Shown here: in pieces, positions 63,400 through 64,000 of the stretch
Position numbering within the stretch: the first letter of the stretch is position 1
Layout of the letters: every line of letters begins with the position of its first letter
Assembly: GCA_000026125.1 (NCBI GenBank)
Contig: CU207211.1
Location: 2,108,001-2,172,000, forward strand
Source: Herminiimonas arsenicoxydans
Lineage (GTDB): Bacteria > Pseudomonadota > Gammaproteobacteria > Burkholderiales > Burkholderiaceae_D
Direction: 5' to 3'
Length of the DNA stretch: 64,000 nt
The notes under the pieces: model-generated
Databases searched by the model: none
What the model was told of the DNA's origin: nothing
What the model saw: only the letters and a program-made list of their open reading frames with translations
Made by a program: the position numbers and the translations under genes

Positions 63400-64000
63400 A
63401 AGCATTCGTTTTCCGTTGCGTAACATGCCTCGTGTTGCTGCAAGCGCCATGGGCGCATGGCACGCCGGCAAGTCCGTTCAGCTTCGGTGTCATTGCAAAA
63501 CAGCTCAAGGCAGCGAACGGCGAAGCCACGGTACGCAATGCGATTGCCGAAAGCGATGCCGACAATCTGGCATTCGTCGTCGCCAACGGCATCAAGGCAG
63601 TCGATGAGCCATGCACCGATACCGTATACAAGAATCGCCGCGCCTTGCTGAATAGCGCAAAGAACGGCTTGGTCGTTTCCATCACTGCCAGCGATTGGGC
63701 GCAATGCGTCAATGCGAAAAATCGCTCCATTGCAACCGACCGCATCAGCCGTTTGCGCGATCTGTTCTTCGCAGATGAATTTTCTCTGGGTGACAGCAAG
63801 ATTCCCCTGATTCGTCAATCGTCAATGCCGCAATTCCGCATGTATGCAGAGAATATGCGCTGGCGCATCAATGACGTGATGTTTGCGACCATTAACCTTC
63901 CATCCAACAATAATAATTATTTGAATGCAGCTGGCCGCAACAGTGAATTTGAAGACCGGCAGATTGCCAATACAGATTGGCTGAAACGGCTTTTCCTGAC
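63396..64000 (+). CDS. Putative secreted protein, partial (runs off window)
   Basis: The frame starts at the ATG overlapping the mutS stop and is open to the end of the window (201 codons). The N-terminus [21 protein letters not shown] is a signal peptide with likely cleavage after AHG. The mature part begins PSPFSFG-like ([18 protein letters not shown]) and contains [20 protein letters not shown] and [19 protein letters not shown], with two Cys that could form a disulfide. It resembles calcineurin-like phosphoesterase-type or uncharacterised periplasmic proteins encoded after mutS in Burkholderiales, but the missing C-terminus prevents firm naming. Translational coupling to mutS is likely. 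Confidence 0.6.
   Translation, partial: MKAFVFRCVTCLVLLQAPWAHGTPASPFSFGVIAKQLKAANGEATVRNAIAESDADNLAFVVANGIKAVDEPCTDTVYKNRRALLNSAKNGLVVSITASDWAQCVNAKNRSIATDRISRLRDLFFADEFSLGDSKIPLIRQSSMPQFRMYAENMRWRINDVMFATINLPSNNNNYLNAAGRNSEFEDRQIANTDWLKRLFL

Noticed and set aside
1..64000. CRISPR arrays, rRNA genes and prophage modules
   Set aside because: No regularly spaced short repeats, no 16S/23S/5S-like sequence and no phage structural or lysis genes were seen.

Overview
The window looks like chromosomal DNA of a betaproteobacterium of the order Burkholderiales, most likely Oxalobacteraceae (Herminiimonas/Janthinobacterium-like). This rests on gene orders I recognise: hemW-rdgB-rph-PP2C-kinase-yicC-gmk-rpoZ-spoT-greB, aminotransferase-hom-thrC-moeA-moaD-moaE, and rpsF-priB-rpsR-rplI-dnaB. 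Further support comes from a PutA without a DNA-binding domain and from LexA boxes of the CTG-N10-CAG type. No database search was possible, so the genus is an inference.

Layout. 1-6.1 kb is accessory and partly decayed: the end of an ArnT-like glycosyltransferase, small conserved proteins, a secreted PLD-type nuclease, a metallophosphoesterase broken by one amber codon, an EAL-domain remnant, and an unusual pair consisting of a beta-helix repeat protein and a GNAT-like protein. 6.16-15.44 kb is a mobile region. Two transposon copies with matching ends lie head to tail 26 bp from the 3' end of a tRNA-Ser(UGA) gene. The proximal copy (6853-15432) has a clean 5-bp target duplication, CTTAT. It keeps only a C-terminal piece of a TniQ-like protein, has an IS3-family element beside each end, and carries an orphan MazE-like antitoxin and a small catabolic cluster (LysR regulator; MFS transporter, amidase, 4,5-dihydroxyphthalate decarboxylase-like protein). 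The distal copy (6158-6847) is a 690-bp remnant filled by an IS21-family fragment.

15.5-31.6 kb is core: haem and nucleotide housekeeping (hemW, rdgB, rph), a Ser/Thr phosphatase-kinase pair, the yicC-gmk-rpoZ-spoT run, greB, an EAL-HDOD protein, rlmJ, and metE divergent from metR with a MetR operator between them. 31.7-33.8 kb is a small decaying patch: a HEPN-like protein, an SRPBCC gene cut by a second in-frame amber codon, an ABM-domain protein and a short DUF1801 protein. 33.9-64 kb is core again: putA, a VOC protein, clpB, crcB, molybdopterin genes, threonine synthesis, a peroxiredoxin, PhoH, phosphate transport (pit with a DUF47 partner), replication and ribosomal genes, lexA, trmJ, suhB, rhlE, mutS and the start of a putative secreted protein.

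Most likely novelty: the tandem TniQ-type transposon fossil that appears to have used the flank of tRNA-Ser as an attachment site, and the uncharacterised beta-helix/GNAT gene pair beside it.
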